Assembly: GCA_947475875.1 (NCBI GenBank)
Contig: CANJME010000007.1
Location: 62,001 to 126,000, forward strand
Direction of reading: 5' to 3'
Origin: Caulobacteraceae bacterium
Lineage (GTDB): Bacteria > Pseudomonadota > Alphaproteobacteria > Caulobacterales > Caulobacteraceae
DNA length: 64,000 nucleotides
Made by a program: the position numbers and the translations under genes. Under the pieces are notes generated by a model. The model was not told the origin of the DNA, searched no databases, and worked only from the letters and a program-made list of their open reading frames with translations. Below, one piece after another: positions 44,842 to 54,438 of this stretch; the first letter of the stretch is position 1, and each line of letters begins with the position of its first letter.

Positions 44842-45585
44842 CTAGAGCACTTCCTCGACCGTCTGGATCAACCGCGCGATATCCTGCGGCCGCGACAGGC
44901 GATGGTCGCCGTCCTTGATCATGGAATAGACCACGTCCTCGCCCTCCAGGGCGACGGCCAGGTGCAGGGCGTGGGCCCAGGGCACGTCCGGGTCTACGCC
45001 CCCCTGCAGAATGCGCACCGGAACCTTGATGGCGACCGGTGACCCCAAAATCTGCCAGCGTGCGCCATCCTCCAGCAAGGCCCGAGTGATCGGATAGCCG
45101 CCCTCGTCGTACCTGGACGGCCGCGTCCACACACCGTCGCGGGCCAGGGCGGCGTGGCCCTGGGGCGGAATGCCGGGCTTCATTAGTTTCTCGGTGAAGT
45201 CTGCGGCGGGCGCGATCAGCATCATGGCCTTCACACGCTCGGGCCGCGACAGGGCGGCGAGGCAGGCAATCCAGCCGCCCATGGATGAACCGGCCAGCAC
45301 GACCGGCCCCTCGGTCAACTCGTCGATCACGGCCAGGGCGTCGGCCCGCCAGCGGGTGATGGTCCCGTCTTTGAACTCGCCGCCGGAGGCGCCGTGCCCG
45401 AAATAGTCGAACCGCAGGAAGGACCGTCCCGTGGACTGGGCCCAGTCGGCCAGGGCCTGGGCCTTGGTTCCGGTCATGTCCGAGGCGAATCCCCCCAGCC
45501 ACAGGACAGTGGGTCCTGCGCCGGAAATCTTGCGCCAGGCGAGTTCCACGCCCTCTGAGGTGAGTTTTCCGTGTGTTTCGACCAT
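44842..45585 (-). CDS. Alpha/beta hydrolase
   Basis: A 247-residue cytoplasmic alpha/beta-hydrolase. The nucleophile elbow is GSSMGG (Ser near residue 99), with FDYFGHGAS before it and the catalytic His in DGDHRLSRPQ close to the C-terminus. Asp of the triad is probably in GGVDPDVPW near 200. The RBS is GGGGAA before ATG 45585. The family resembles palmitoyl-thioesterase-like esterases; the substrate is unknown. It is divergent from the GT9 gene. Confidence 0.9.
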   Translation of the reverse strand: MVETHGKLTSEGVELAWRKISGAGPTVLWLGGFASDMTGTKAQALADWAQSTGRSFLRFDYFGHGASGGEFKDGTITRWRADALAVIDELTEGPVVLAGSSMGGWIACLAALSRPERVKAMMLIAPAADFTEKLMKPGIPPQGHAALARDGVWTRPSRYDEGGYPITRALLEDGARWQILGSPVAIKVPVRILQGGVDPDVPWAHALHLAVALEGEDVVYSMIKDGDHRLSRPQDIARLIQTVEEVL

Positions 45586-45653
45586 TGTTCTTCCCCTACC
45601 CGTCCGAAACGGTTTAGGCGTGGACAACTTTCACCGCCAGATGCGCGCGGGCC

Positions 45654-46589
45654 ATGAACACGACCGAGAAGATCCTGGTCATCAAGCTCGAGGACCTGAC
45701 GAGCTTCGTCATGGCCTTCGCCGCCATGAAACAAATCCGGCTCGCCCACGGCGAGGCGCACATCACCCTTCTGACCACGCCCGCGTTCGGGCCCATCGCC
45801 AAGGCCAGCGGCTATTTCAACGCCGTCGACACCGGTGGCGACATGGAAAGCCTGTCTCTGTCCCGCGCCGTCAAGAAAAAGAAGTTCGACCGGGTCTATG
45901 ACCTGGAAGCCTCTCAAAAGACTGCCAAGATCTACAGCCTGATGTGGCCGTTCCGCCCGCCCTGGACGGGCCACGGCGCGCTTAAGGACAAGACGCCCGG
46001 TCTCGGCGCCATGCATCTGTTGGAGCGTAACGCCAGCCTCCTGCAGGCCGCCGGCGCCTGGCCGGACGCGCCGACCCGGCCGGGCGATGCACCGCCGCCG
46101 GATCTTTCCTGGATCCTCAAGCTTGCGCCAGGCGCGGCCAGGCTGAAGCCCTATGTGCTGCTGGTCCCTGGCGGAACCGAAGGCCGCTGCTGGCCGATCA
46201 ACCTCTATGGCGAACTGGCCGTGCATTTCCGCAGCGTCGGCTTCGATAATGTGGTTATCGGCAAGCTGGAAGACGCCAAGCTCGCCAGAGCCATCCAGCG
46301 CTATGATCCGACCGCCCGCGACCTCACCGGCCGCACCGACTACGCCCAGATCGCGGTGCTTTCCGCCCGTGCGGCGCTGGCGGTGGGCAATGAGTGCAGC
46401 GCCCTGCACCTGGCTATCGCCGCCGGCGCACCGACTATCGCCTTCTATCCGGCCTCGGTGAACCTGACCCGCGACGGCCCTCGCGGCCACGTCGCCGTCA
46501 TGCAGGCCGAGGATCTGTCGGACATCAAGGTCGATCAGGTCGCCCGCGCGGCGGTGAACATGGCGCCCACCAACGCCGTCGCCAGCTGA
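45654..46589 (+). CDS. Glycosyltransferase family 9 (heptosyltransferase-like)
   Basis: A 311-residue GT-B enzyme. VIKLEDLTSFVMAFAAMKQIRLAHGEAHITLL at the N-terminus and ALAVGNECSALHLAIAAGAPTIAFYPAS near residue 245 give the GT9 layout, with the nucleotide-sugar site in VGNECSALH. It probably acts on the lipopolysaccharide core, as with the other GT9 gene at 32528, but the linkage cannot be deduced. It is transcribed ahead of infC with a 123-base spacer. Confidence 0.88.
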   Translation: MNTTEKILVIKLEDLTSFVMAFAAMKQIRLAHGEAHITLLTTPAFGPIAKASGYFNAVDTGGDMESLSLSRAVKKKKFDRVYDLEASQKTAKIYSLMWPFRPPWTGHGALKDKTPGLGAMHLLERNASLLQAAGAWPDAPTRPGDAPPPDLSWILKLAPGAARLKPYVLLVPGGTEGRCWPINLYGELAVHFRSVGFDNVVIGKLEDAKLARAIQRYDPTARDLTGRTDYAQIAVLSARAALAVGNECSALHLAIAAGAPTIAFYPASVNLTRDGPRGHVAVMQAEDLSDIKVDQVARAAVNMAPTNAVAS

Positions 46590-46712
46590 GCAAATACCAA
46601 TCTCTTTGCGGGTGTTGCGCGGCAGCGCTTGATCGCGCGGCAAGGCTTGGTCATAAACGCCGCCGGCCTTACGTAACGGTCGCCTGTGACAACAGCCTCG
46701 GAGAAGACGCCT

Positions 46713-47246
46713 ATTCGCCGTCCGAATAACACGCCGCCCACCAAGGACGGCCCGCGTATGAACGAAGACATCCGCTCGCCGAAGGTGTTGCTCATCGACC
46801 AGCATGGCGAAAAGCAAGGGGTGATGCCCACCTCCGCGGCGCTCGAAGCCGCCGAAGAGGCCGGGCTGGATCTGGTCGAGATCGTGCCGACCGCCGATCC
46901 GCCGGTCTGCAAAATTCTCGACTACGGCAAATTCCGCTTTGAGGAGCAGAAGAAGAAGGCCGCCGCGCGCAAGAAACAAAAGGTCGTCGAGCTCAAGGAA
47001 ATCAAGCTCCGCCCCAACATCGACATCCACGACTATGAGGTGAAGGCCAAGGCCATGCACCGCTTCTTCGAGGAGGGCGACAAGGTGAAGGTCACCATGC
47101 GCTTCCGCGGCCGCGAGATGGCTCACCCGGAACTGGGCATGAAGCTGCTCATGAAGGTGAAAGCCGACTTCGAGACCATCACCAAGATGGAATACGAGCC
47201 GCGCATGGAAGGCCGCCAGATGATCATGATCCTGGCGCCCAAATAG
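46713..47246 (+). CDS. infC: Translation initiation factor IF-3, probable AUU start
   Basis: A 177-residue factor that keeps ribosomal subunits apart and checks initiation codons. It has the IF3-N domain ([21 protein letters not shown]) and IF3-C domain ([40 protein letters not shown]). I place the start at ATT 46713, since GGAG lies 9 bases before it and it yields the usual length. The GTG at 46686 in the same frame has no ribosome binding site. AUU starts are established for infC in other bacteria, where they allow IF-3 to limit its own synthesis. It is the first gene of infC-rpmI-rplT. Confidence 0.9.
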   Translation: MRRPNNTPPTKDGPRMNEDIRSPKVLLIDQHGEKQGVMPTSAALEAAEEAGLDLVEIVPTADPPVCKILDYGKFRFEEQKKKAAARKKQKVVELKEIKLRPNIDIHDYEVKAKAMHRFFEEGDKVKVTMRFRGREMAHPELGMKLLMKVKADFETITKMEYEPRMEGRQMIMILAPK

Positions 47247-47380
47247 CAACGCCGACAAAGGGTTGCCTTTAAGGCCCCTTTCCCCTAAGACGCGCGCCTT
47301 CCGAACGGCCGGGCTCATGGCATGCCTTGGCGGTTCTTACGCTCCTACTAGAAGGCGGGGTTCTCAAACCCCGATGCAAA

Positions 47381-47578
47381 ATGCCGAAACTGAAGACCAA
47401 GTCGGGCGCCAAAAAGCGCTTCAAGATCACGGCTACGGGCAAGATCAAGGCAGGGGTTGCGGGCAAGCGCCACCGTCTGATCAGCCACAATGGCAAGTAC
47501 ATTCGCCAAAATCGCGGCACTCAGGTGATGAGCGACGCCGATGCGGTGAAGATCAAATCCTACATGCCGTACCTCTAG
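47381..47578 (+). CDS. rpmI: 50S ribosomal protein L35
   Basis: A 65-residue basic protein, [20 protein letters not shown] at the N-terminus, the full family pattern. It starts at ATG 47381, 134 bases after infC; a GGGTT-type region precedes it and no strong RBS is visible. It lies in the conserved infC-rpmI-rplT cluster. The leader may carry a regulatory fold but I could not identify one. Confidence 0.97.
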   Translation: MPKLKTKSGAKKRFKITATGKIKAGVAGKRHRLISHNGKYIRQNRGTQVMSDADAVKIKSYMPYL

Positions 47579-47605
47579 CCCCAGATCTTGTAAGGATAAT
47601 CGCAC

Positions 47606-47962
47606 ATGGCACGCGTAAAACGGGGCGTCACCGGCCACGCCCGTCACAAGAAGGTCCTCGAGCAAGCCAAGGGCTTCTCGGGCCGCCGCAAGAACACCAT
47701 TCGGGCCGCCAAGGCCGCCGTCGACCGCGCCGGGCAGTACGCCTACCGCGACCGCCGTATCAAGAAGCGCATGTTCCGCGCTCTGTGGATCCAGCGCATC
47801 AACGCCGCGGCTCGCCTCGAGGGTCTGACCTATTCCCGATTTATCAGCGGCCTTGAAAAGGCCGGGATCGAAATGGACCGCAAGGTCCTCGCGGATGTCG
47901 CGGGCTCCGATCCAGCCGCTTTCAAGGCCATCGCCGACAAGGTTCGCGCCGCGCTGGCCTAG
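47606..47962 (+). CDS. rplT: 50S ribosomal protein L20
   Basis: A 118-residue 23S rRNA-binding protein required for early large-subunit assembly. Basic N-terminal extension ([18 protein letters not shown]) and the globular domain with [24 protein letters not shown] are standard. In E. coli L20 represses its own operon; whether it does so here is not shown. It is followed by a strong terminator, so pheST is transcribed separately or by readthrough. Confidence 0.97.
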   Translation: MARVKRGVTGHARHKKVLEQAKGFSGRRKNTIRAAKAAVDRAGQYAYRDRRIKKRMFRALWIQRINAAARLEGLTYSRFISGLEKAGIEMDRKVLADVAGSDPAAFKAIADKVRAALA

Positions 47963-47990
47963 GAAGTTCGGGTTCGTCCTGATTTCGAAA

Positions 47991-48024
47991 AGCCTCTCGG
48001 TCTCGAACCGGGAGGCTTTTTTTT
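47991..48024 (+). terminator. Rho-independent terminator after rplT
   Basis: An 11-bp stem AGCCTCTCGGT/ACCGGGAGGCT (47991-48001 and 48007-48017, one G-U pair) with a 5-base loop is followed by a run of eight T at 48017-48024. Confidence 0.93.
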
Positions 48025-48033
48025 CTTCCGCTT

Positions 48034-48110
48034 GTCCCCGCGAAGGCGGGGATCCATCCGACCTTCCGCAGCGATGTCACTTTCCGATGGATCCCCGCCT
48101 TCGCGGGGAC
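48034..48110. repeat. Palindromic element between rplT terminator and pheS
   Basis: A perfect 25-bp inverted repeat (48034-48058 and 48086-48110, arms starting GTCCCCGCGAAGGCGGGG) with a 27-base centre. Each arm also contains the small palindrome CCCCGC...GCGGGG. It shares its arms with the element inside ygfZ. The location 54 bases before pheS leaves the pheS promoter region on either side uncertain. Confidence 0.92.
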
Positions 48111-48163
48111 GGTCGGCAGAGAGAGTTTCGCCCCGCTCCAAAACCGCATAGATCAGCACCACA

Positions 48164-49291
48164 ATGACCGACCTGTCCCCCAAAGCCCTCGACCAGCTGG
48201 AAGCCGAAGCGCTGACCATGGTCTCCACGACCGCCGACGCGGCCGCGCTCGAGGCCGCGCGCGTGGCCTTGCTCGGCAAGCAGGGACGCATCTCCGCCCT
48301 GCTCGGTCAGATGGGCGGGCTTTCGATTGAGGATCGCAAGACTGTGGGCCCGCGCCTCAATGGCATCCGCGATCTGGTCACCGGCGCCATCGCCGACCGC
48401 AAGGCCGCGCTCGATTCAGCCGCGCTGGATGCACGGCTCGCCGCCGAGAAGGTCGACCTGACCCTGCCCGCCCCGCCGCGCCGCAAAGGCTCGGTTCACC
48501 CGACCATGCAGGCCATGGACGAGATGGTGGCCATCTTCGCCGAGATGGGCTTTTCGGTCGCAGAGGGGCCCGACATCGAGGACGACTTCCACAACTTCAC
48601 GGCCCTGAACTTCCCGCCCAGGCACCCGGCGCGGGAGATGCACGACACCTTCTTCTTCAAGCCCGGCCCGTACGGGACGCCGAAACTGCTGCGCACCCAC
48701 ACCAGCCCCGTGCAGGTGCGCACCATGCGCCGCACCAACGACAAGCCCGCCGCCTCGTGGATCGCCTGCGGACGCGAGCCGCCGATCCGCATTGTCGTGC
48801 CGGGCCGCACCTACCGTATGGACTCGGACGCCACCCACACGCCGATGTTCCACCAGATCGAGGGTCTCGTGATCGACAAGGCCATCCACATGGGTCACCT
48901 GAAATGGACCCTGGAGACCTTCGTCGCCCGCTATTTCGAGACAGATGAAGTCACCGCCCGCTTCCGCCCCCACCACTTCCCGTTCACCGAGCCCAGCGCC
49001 GAGATGGACATCGGCTGCGACCGCTCGGGCGGCGAGCTCAAGATCGGCCAGGGCTCCGACTGGCTGGAGATCCTCGGCTGCGGGATGGTGCATCCCAATG
49101 TGCTGAAGAACTGCGGCATCGATCCGGACGTCTACCAGGGCTTTGCCTTCGGCCTCGGCGTCGACCGCCTGGCCATGCTGAAATACGGCATCCCCGACCT
49201 GCGCGACATGTTCGCGTCCGATGTGCGCTGGCTGGCGCACTACGGGTTCTCGGCGTTCCAGGCCCCGAACCCGGCGAGCGGCCTGTCATGA
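48164..49291 (+). CDS. pheS: Phenylalanine--tRNA ligase alpha subunit
   Basis: A 375-residue class II synthetase subunit that attaches Phe to its tRNA with PheT. It has an N-terminal coiled-coil (residues about 1-90), motif 1 [20 protein letters not shown] near 105, motif 2 [12 protein letters not shown] near 180 with the FHQIEGL segment, and motif 3 [20 protein letters not shown] near 328. It overlaps pheT by 4 bases (ATGA). Confidence 0.98.
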   Translation: MTDLSPKALDQLEAEALTMVSTTADAAALEAARVALLGKQGRISALLGQMGGLSIEDRKTVGPRLNGIRDLVTGAIADRKAALDSAALDARLAAEKVDLTLPAPPRRKGSVHPTMQAMDEMVAIFAEMGFSVAEGPDIEDDFHNFTALNFPPRHPAREMHDTFFFKPGPYGTPKLLRTHTSPVQVRTMRRTNDKPAASWIACGREPPIRIVVPGRTYRMDSDATHTPMFHQIEGLVIDKAIHMGHLKWTLETFVARYFETDEVTARFRPHHFPFTEPSAEMDIGCDRSGGELKIGQGSDWLEILGCGMVHPNVLKNCGIDPDVYQGFAFGLGVDRLAMLKYGIPDLRDMFASDVRWLAHYGFSAFQAPNPASGLS

Positions 49292-51702
49292 AATTCACCC
49301 TCACCTGGCTGAAACAGCACCTCGATACCAAAGCGACCGTTCAAGAGGTCGTGGACGCCATGACCATGGCCGGGCTTGAGGTCGAGCATGTCGAAGATCC
49401 GGCTTCCAAGCTCGGCGCTTTCACGGTCGCCAAGATCGTTGAGGCCGTGCAGCATCCCAACGCCGACCGCCTGCGGGTCTGCCAGGTCGACACCGTCGAT
49501 GGCCGCAAGGAGATCGTCTGCGGCGCGCCCAATGCCCGGGCGGGCCTGACCACCATCTACGCCCCCATCGGCGCCTTCGTGCCGGGCCTCGGCGTCACCC
49601 TGGTGGAAAAGCCCGTGCGGGGCGTCGTTTCCAACGGCATGCTCTGTTCGGGCGCCGAGCTGGAGCTCGACACTGACGCCGACGGCATCCTCGAGTTGGC
49701 CGATACCCTGACCGTCGGAACGCCGGCCGCCGTGGCCTTCGGGCTGGAAGCGGTGATCGACTTCGAGGTCACCCCCAACCGTCCCGACTGGCTGGGCGTC
49801 GCCGGCATCGCGCGCGATCTCGCCGCCGCGGGCCTGGGCCACATCAAGGACCTGACCGTCCATCCGCAACGCGGGCACTTCCCGTGCCCGATCAAGATCA
49901 AGGTCGACGGCGAGGCGTGCCCCGAATTCGCCGGCCGCACCATCACGGGCTTGAAGAACGGCCCCTCGCCGAAGTGGCTGCAAGACGCCCTGCGCGCCGT
50001 CGGCCTTCGCCCGATCAACGCCCTCGTTGATGTGACCAACTACATCTCCTACGACCGGGCCCGGCCGCTGCACGTCTATGACGCGGCCCTCTTGGCCGGC
50101 GACACGGTGGTCGCCCGCCGGGGCCAGCATTCGAAAAGCGGCGACGAGCACCTCATCGCTCTCGACGGCAAGACCTACGACATCGGCCCGGACATGTGCG
50201 TCATCGCCGACGCCGGCGGCGAGCGGCCCATTGGCCTTGGCGGCGTCATGGGCGGCGCCTCCACCGGTTCGACCGAGGCCACCACCGAGGTCTTCATCGA
50301 GAGCGCCTATTTCGACCCGATCAACACCGCCCAGACGGTTCGCGACACCGGCATCAATTCCGATGCCGCCTACCGCTTCGCGCGCGGCGTCGACACCGGC
50401 TTCGTCATCGGTGGGCTGGAACTGGCGACGAAAATGATCCTCGAGATCTGCGGCGGCCAGGCGTCCGAAATTACCGTCGCAGGCAAGGCGCCGGCCCCGC
50501 CCGCGCCCGTTCATTTCGACCCGGCCTATGTGCATCAGTTGGCTGGTCTCGACGTGCCGGTCGACCGCGTGCGCCATATCCTCACGGCTTTGGGTTTCCA
50601 CCTCGACGATGAGGTGACGAGGCATCTCAGGGGAGATTATCTGGTCACCCCCCCCAGCTGGCGGCGCGATGTTGAAGGCAAGGCCGACCTGGTCGAAGAG
50701 GTCGCCCGCATCGTCGGCTATCAGGCCCTGCCCTCGACGCCCCTGCCGGAAGTTCCCGTCCAATCCGGCGGCGTGCTCACCGCCCGCCAGGCCCGCGCCC
50801 GCACCGCCCGCCGGGCCCTGGCCGCGGCCGGTTACAACGAAGCGGTCACCTGGTCCTTTACCGCCCACAAGACCGCGGCCCTGTTCGGCGGCGGGGCCGA
50901 GGAACTGGTGCTGGCCAACCCTATCGCAGCCGACCTCGACTGCATGCGGCCCTCGATCCTGCCCAACCTGATCGAGGCCGCTCAGCGCAATGCCAACCGC
51001 GGTTTCGCCGATGTGGCCCTGTTCGAGATCGGGCCAGTATTCGACTCCGACGAACCGCAGGGCCAACGCACCGTGATCGCCGGCCTTGCCGCTCCCCACG
51101 GCGCGCGCCGCTGGGACAAGGGCGCGGCCGATCCGCTCTTCGCCCTCAAGGCGGACCTGATGGCCCTGCTGGCTGAGGTGGGCGCGCCGCTCACCTCGCT
51201 GCAGGTCGAACAGGACGAGGCCTCCGCCTGGTTCCACCCGGGCCGATCGGCGAAGCTGAAACTCGGGCCCCGGACCGTGATCGCCGAGTTCGGCGAGCTG
51301 CATCCCAAGATCCTGACGGCGCTCGACACTGAAGGGCCGATGTATGCGTTCGAGCTTGCCCTCGATGGGATCCCGGCGCCGAAAGCCAGGGGCAAGTCGC
51401 GCGCGAAACTGGACCTGTCGCCGCTGATGCCGCTGTCGCGCGATTTCGCCTTCGTCACCCAGGAAGCCACGCCCGCCGGCGAGCTTGCCCGCGCCATTGC
51501 CGGCGTCGACAAACAGTTGATCGCGTCCGTGCAGGTGTTCGACGTCTATCGCGGCGCCGGCGTCCCCGAAGGCCACAAATCCATCGCCCTGGAAGTCACC
51601 CTGCAGCCGCGCGAAGCCACCCTCACCGACGCCGAGATCGAGGCCCTGTCGGCGCGCATCGTCGCCGCGTGCGAAAAGCTCGGCGCAAAGCTAAGGTCCT
51701 AG
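49288..51702 (+). CDS. pheT: Phenylalanine--tRNA ligase beta subunit
   Basis: An 804-residue subunit. Domain order: EMAP-type tRNA-binding domain (residues about 40-150, [12 protein letters not shown]), B3/4 editing domain (about 200-390, GGVMGGAST in the region), B5 DNA-binding-like domain (about 395-470) and the C-terminal anticodon-binding FDX-ACB fold (about 705-804). The length of about 800 residues is typical. ATG 49288 overlaps pheS. Confidence 0.98.
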   Translation: MKFTLTWLKQHLDTKATVQEVVDAMTMAGLEVEHVEDPASKLGAFTVAKIVEAVQHPNADRLRVCQVDTVDGRKEIVCGAPNARAGLTTIYAPIGAFVPGLGVTLVEKPVRGVVSNGMLCSGAELELDTDADGILELADTLTVGTPAAVAFGLEAVIDFEVTPNRPDWLGVAGIARDLAAAGLGHIKDLTVHPQRGHFPCPIKIKVDGEACPEFAGRTITGLKNGPSPKWLQDALRAVGLRPINALVDVTNYISYDRARPLHVYDAALLAGDTVVARRGQHSKSGDEHLIALDGKTYDIGPDMCVIADAGGERPIGLGGVMGGASTGSTEATTEVFIESAYFDPINTAQTVRDTGINSDAAYRFARGVDTGFVIGGLELATKMILEICGGQASEITVAGKAPAPPAPVHFDPAYVHQLAGLDVPVDRVRHILTALGFHLDDEVTRHLRGDYLVTPPSWRRDVEGKADLVEEVARIVGYQALPSTPLPEVPVQSGGVLTARQARARTARRALAAAGYNEAVTWSFTAHKTAALFGGGAEELVLANPIAADLDCMRPSILPNLIEAAQRNANRGFADVALFEIGPVFDSDEPQGQRTVIAGLAAPHGARRWDKGAADPLFALKADLMALLAEVGAPLTSLQVEQDEASAWFHPGRSAKLKLGPRTVIAEFGELHPKILTALDTEGPMYAFELALDGIPAPKARGKSRAKLDLSPLMPLSRDFAFVTQEATPAGELARAIAGVDKQLIASVQVFDVYRGAGVPEGHKSIALEVTLQPREATLTDAEIEALSARIVAACEKLGAKLRS

Positions 51703-51706
51703 AATC

Positions 51707-52285
51707 ATGGCCAAGCCCGATCCCATCGAAGCCACCAAGAACGCCCTCGAAAACACCCTGGAAGGCGGCCTCTTCGCCAGCCGCTGGGTGATGGCGCCCT
51801 TCTATGTCGGGCTCGTCGCCTCGCTTGTGGTGCTGCTGGTGGTGTTCATCGCCGAACTGGTCGCGGAGGTTTCGCACCTCTTCTACTTCGAGGAAGGCGT
51901 CCTGCACTTCATGGATCCGGAAAAAGGCATCCTTCTGGCGCTCACGCTCATCGACCTGTCCCTGGCCGCCAACCTCGTGCTGATCGTCATTTTCTCGGGT
52001 TACGAAAACTTCGTCTCCAAGATCAACGCCGGCCGACGCGAAGACCGGCCCGAATGGATGGGCACCATTGATTTCTCCGCCCTGAAGCTGAAACTGATCG
52101 CCTCCATCGTCGCCATCAGCGGCATCGCCCTCCTCAAGGCCTTCCTGGAAATCCAGGATCCCGAACACGCCCTCGACGTCACCCACCTGATGTGGATGGT
52201 CATCATCCACCTGACCTTCGTGGCCTCGGGCGTGCTGCTGGCGGTGATGGACTGGCTCTCCAGCCGCTCGGGCAAGGCGCACTAG
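51707..52285 (+). CDS. UPF0114 family membrane protein
   Basis: A 192-residue protein with three to four transmembrane helices (near 25-50, 70-95, 120-140 and 155-180). ENTLEGGLFASRWVMAPFYVGLVASLVVLL at the N-terminus matches the UPF0114/YqhA family. The function is unknown. It is the last gene with pheST, 4 bases after the stop, and may be translationally coupled. Confidence 0.9.
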   Translation: MAKPDPIEATKNALENTLEGGLFASRWVMAPFYVGLVASLVVLLVVFIAELVAEVSHLFYFEEGVLHFMDPEKGILLALTLIDLSLAANLVLIVIFSGYENFVSKINAGRREDRPEWMGTIDFSALKLKLIASIVAISGIALLKAFLEIQDPEHALDVTHLMWMVIIHLTFVASGVLLAVMDWLSSRSGKAH

Positions 52286-52343
52286 GGCCACTCCAGGCAA
52301 CAAGCGCGGACCCTGAGCGTTGTGGTGGTGAGGGGAGCTCACC

Positions 52344-52532
52344 ATGACCGATCCGACGACGCCGGGCGAGCCTGGCATGCCGCCCGAACAACCCGACTGT
52401 AATCCCGGTCCTGAGATCGATCCTCCCTGCGGGCCCGAGGAAATGCCGCCGTCCCAGCCGTCCGATCCCGGCGATTGGCGCCCGCACACCACCACCATCG
52501 GGATAATGCAATCGCGGATGGAATTGTTCTAA
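52344..52532 (+). CDS. Small Pro-rich hypothetical protein
   Basis: A 62-residue reading frame with 15 or more prolines and two cysteines (CNPGPEIDPPC). No domain or signal is visible. Coding status rests mainly on the strong RBS GAGGGGAG 7 bases before ATG 52344, and on the close position, 9 bases, to mutY. It could be a leader-like or regulatory peptide, or not translated. Confidence 0.45.
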   Translation: MTDPTTPGEPGMPPEQPDCNPGPEIDPPCGPEEMPPSQPSDPGDWRPHTTTIGIMQSRMELF

Positions 52533-52541
52533 GACTCCGGG

Positions 52542-53540
52542 GTGACGCCGCCCACAGACATCCGCCGACCCCTGCTTGCCTGGTACGACGCCAACAAGCG
52601 CGATCTGCCGTGGCGCAGCGACGCGCCCGATCCCTACCGTGTGTGGCTGTCGGAGATCATGCTGCAGCAGACCACCGTACCGCACGCTACACCCTATTTC
52701 CTCGCCTTCACCCAAAGATGGCCGACGGTCACCGACCTCGCGAACGCTGCCGACGCGGACGTCATGGCCGCCTGGGCCGGCCTCGGTTACTACGCCCGCG
52801 CCCGAAACCTCCTGGCCTGCGCGCGGGTCGTGGCGCGTGAGCATGGCGGGGTCTTCCCGAACACCGAAGAGCGCTTGCGCGCCTTGCCCGGCGTCGGCGC
52901 CTATACGGCCGCCGCGATCGCCGCCATCGCCTTTGGCCGCGCCTCCAATGTCGTCGACGGCAATGTCGAGCGGGTGATGGCGCGCCTCCATGCCGTGGAA
53001 ACGCCCCTGCCCGACGCCAAGCCGGAACTGAAGGCGCTCGCGGCGGCTTACGTCACCCGTGATCGTCCCGGCGACTGGGCCCAGGCGCTGATGGACCTGG
53101 GGGCCACCGTCTGCCGGCCCAAGGGCCCGCTCTGCGAGCGCTGCCCGATCGCCTCTGCCTGCAAGGCATTGAAGACCGGCGCGCCGGAGTCCTGGCCCCG
53201 CAAGACCCCCAAACCCGACCGGCCACGCCGTTACGGCGATGTCTATGTGCTGACTGATGGCGGCCATCTGGCGGTGGAGCGCCGCCCGGGCAAAGGCCTG
53301 CTGGGCGGCATGCTGGGCCTGCCGGGCGGCCCGTGGACCTCGGACCGCGCCAAGGGCTCGCCGCCGATTCCCGCCGACTGGAAGCGGGTCGGCGAGGTCG
53401 AACACGTCTTCACCCATTTCTCCCTGACTCTCACTGTTCACACCGCCAGCGGCGGCGGCTGGAGCGGCGAATGGACCGACGATCCCTCGGTCCTGCCCAG
53501 CGTGTTTCTGAAAGCAGTGCGCGCCGCGAATTTCGGTTAA
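52542..53540 (+). CDS. mutY: A/G-specific adenine DNA glycosylase
   Basis: A 332-residue DNA repair enzyme that removes A opposite 8-oxo-G. The catalytic Glu is E38 in SEIMLQQT, the helix-hairpin-helix includes PGVGAYTAAAIAAIA near 116, the key Asp is D139 (VVDGNV), and the iron-sulfur ligands are C191, C198, C201 and C207. The C-terminal part includes the Nudix-like 8-oxo-G recognition domain. The start is GTG 52542. Confidence 0.97.
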   Translation: MTPPTDIRRPLLAWYDANKRDLPWRSDAPDPYRVWLSEIMLQQTTVPHATPYFLAFTQRWPTVTDLANAADADVMAAWAGLGYYARARNLLACARVVAREHGGVFPNTEERLRALPGVGAYTAAAIAAIAFGRASNVVDGNVERVMARLHAVETPLPDAKPELKALAAAYVTRDRPGDWAQALMDLGATVCRPKGPLCERCPIASACKALKTGAPESWPRKTPKPDRPRRYGDVYVLTDGGHLAVERRPGKGLLGGMLGLPGGPWTSDRAKGSPPIPADWKRVGEVEHVFTHFSLTLTVHTASGGGWSGEWTDDPSVLPSVFLKAVRAANFG

Positions 53541-53579
53541 GCTTGCGATTCAAGCCCAACTGAAACCGGAGGCTCGGCC

Positions 53580-54053
53580 ATGGACGCCCTGACCCTGCAA
53601 AACCCCGTCTTCGCCGCCTACGCCATCGCGGCCAGCCTGTTGATCCTGAAAGCCATCGGCATGTCCTGGCTTACCGTCGCGCGCATGATGCAGGTGAAGG
53701 GCGGCTTCCGTTCGCCGGAGGACCTGAAGAAAACCCCGCTCAACCCCGCGCCCAGCCCGGAGCAGACCGCGCCCAACGAGGCCGTCGACCGGATTCGCCG
53801 GATCCATCTGAACGACCTGGAGAACATCCCCTTCTTCCTGGCCGCCGGTCTGTTCTTCGTGCTGATCGGGCCCGGACTGCTGGAAGCCCGCATCCTTTTC
53901 TACGGGTATGTCATGTCCCGCCTTGCCCATTTCGCGGCCTATCTGACCGCCCGCACCCACGACACCCGCGCCACCCTTTGGACGATCGGCTCGCTCATGC
54001 TCATCTACATGACCGTCCGGGTGCTGCTGGCAGCCCTCGGCGTATGGCCATAA
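53580..54053 (+). CDS. MAPEG family membrane protein
   Basis: A 157-residue protein with four transmembrane helices. NEAVDRIRRIHLNDLENIPFF (around residues 65-85) contains the MAPEG signature with Arg and Glu/Asn residues. Family members are glutathione transferases or peroxidases, or related enzymes of eicosanoid metabolism; the activity here is not determined. ATG 53580 lies 39 bases after mutY. Confidence 0.88.
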   Translation: MDALTLQNPVFAAYAIAASLLILKAIGMSWLTVARMMQVKGGFRSPEDLKKTPLNPAPSPEQTAPNEAVDRIRRIHLNDLENIPFFLAAGLFFVLIGPGLLEARILFYGYVMSRLAHFAAYLTARTHDTRATLWTIGSLMLIYMTVRVLLAALGVWP

Positions 54054-54063
54054 GGAAAAGGCC

Positions 54064-54438
54064 ATGATCGATCACGTCTCAATCCCCGTGCGAGACCTGA
54101 CAACGGCTGGCGTTTATTACGACGCGGTGCTCGCGCCGCTCGGACTTACCCGCCTCCTCACGCATGATGCGACCATCGGTTTCGGCAAGCGCTATCCCGA
54201 GTTCTGGCTGAACCTGCGGCCCGAGGTTCGCCCCGTGGCCAATCCAGGCTGCCACATCTGCCTGCGCGCGCCCGATGAGGCGGCGGTGCGCGCCTTCCAC
54301 GCCGCCGGCCTCGCACACGGCGGCGCCGACGAGGGCTCGCCCGGTCCCCGCCAGGCCGCCATGACCACCTACATCGGCGCCTTCCTGATCGACCCCGATG
54401 GCAACAAGATTGAAGCCGTCACCTTCCCGGCCTCATGA
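54064..54438 (+). CDS. VOC-family protein, glyoxalase-like
   Basis: A 124-residue vicinal-oxygen-chelate protein. IDHVSIPVRDLTTAGVYYDAVLAPLGL at the N-terminus and FLIDPDGNKIEAVTF at the C-terminus show the two halves, with the metal-binding His (residue 3) and Glu. Activity could be a dioxygenase, lyase or resistance type. It overlaps the following gene by 4 bases (ATGA) and lies 10 bases after the MAPEG gene. Confidence 0.9.
   Translation: MIDHVSIPVRDLTTAGVYYDAVLAPLGLTRLLTHDATIGFGKRYPEFWLNLRPEVRPVANPGCHICLRAPDEAAVRAFHAAGLAHGGADEGSPGPRQAAMTTYIGAFLIDPDGNKIEAVTFPAS

Noticed and set aside
45474-47318. Minus-strand open frame of 614 codons
   Set aside because: It covers parts of three genes (alpha/beta hydrolase 5' end, GT9 and infC) in the wrong strand or phase, with no start signal and no family pattern.
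48034-48110. Possible CRISPR repeat pair
   Set aside because: The two copies are arms of one inverted repeat, not direct repeats, and no spacer series or Cas gene is present.
49240-51576. Minus-strand open frame of 778 codons opposite pheT
   Set aside because: It lies fully antisense to pheT, which has all family domains. High-GC third-position bias leaves long open antisense frames, and the predicted product has no recognisable motif.
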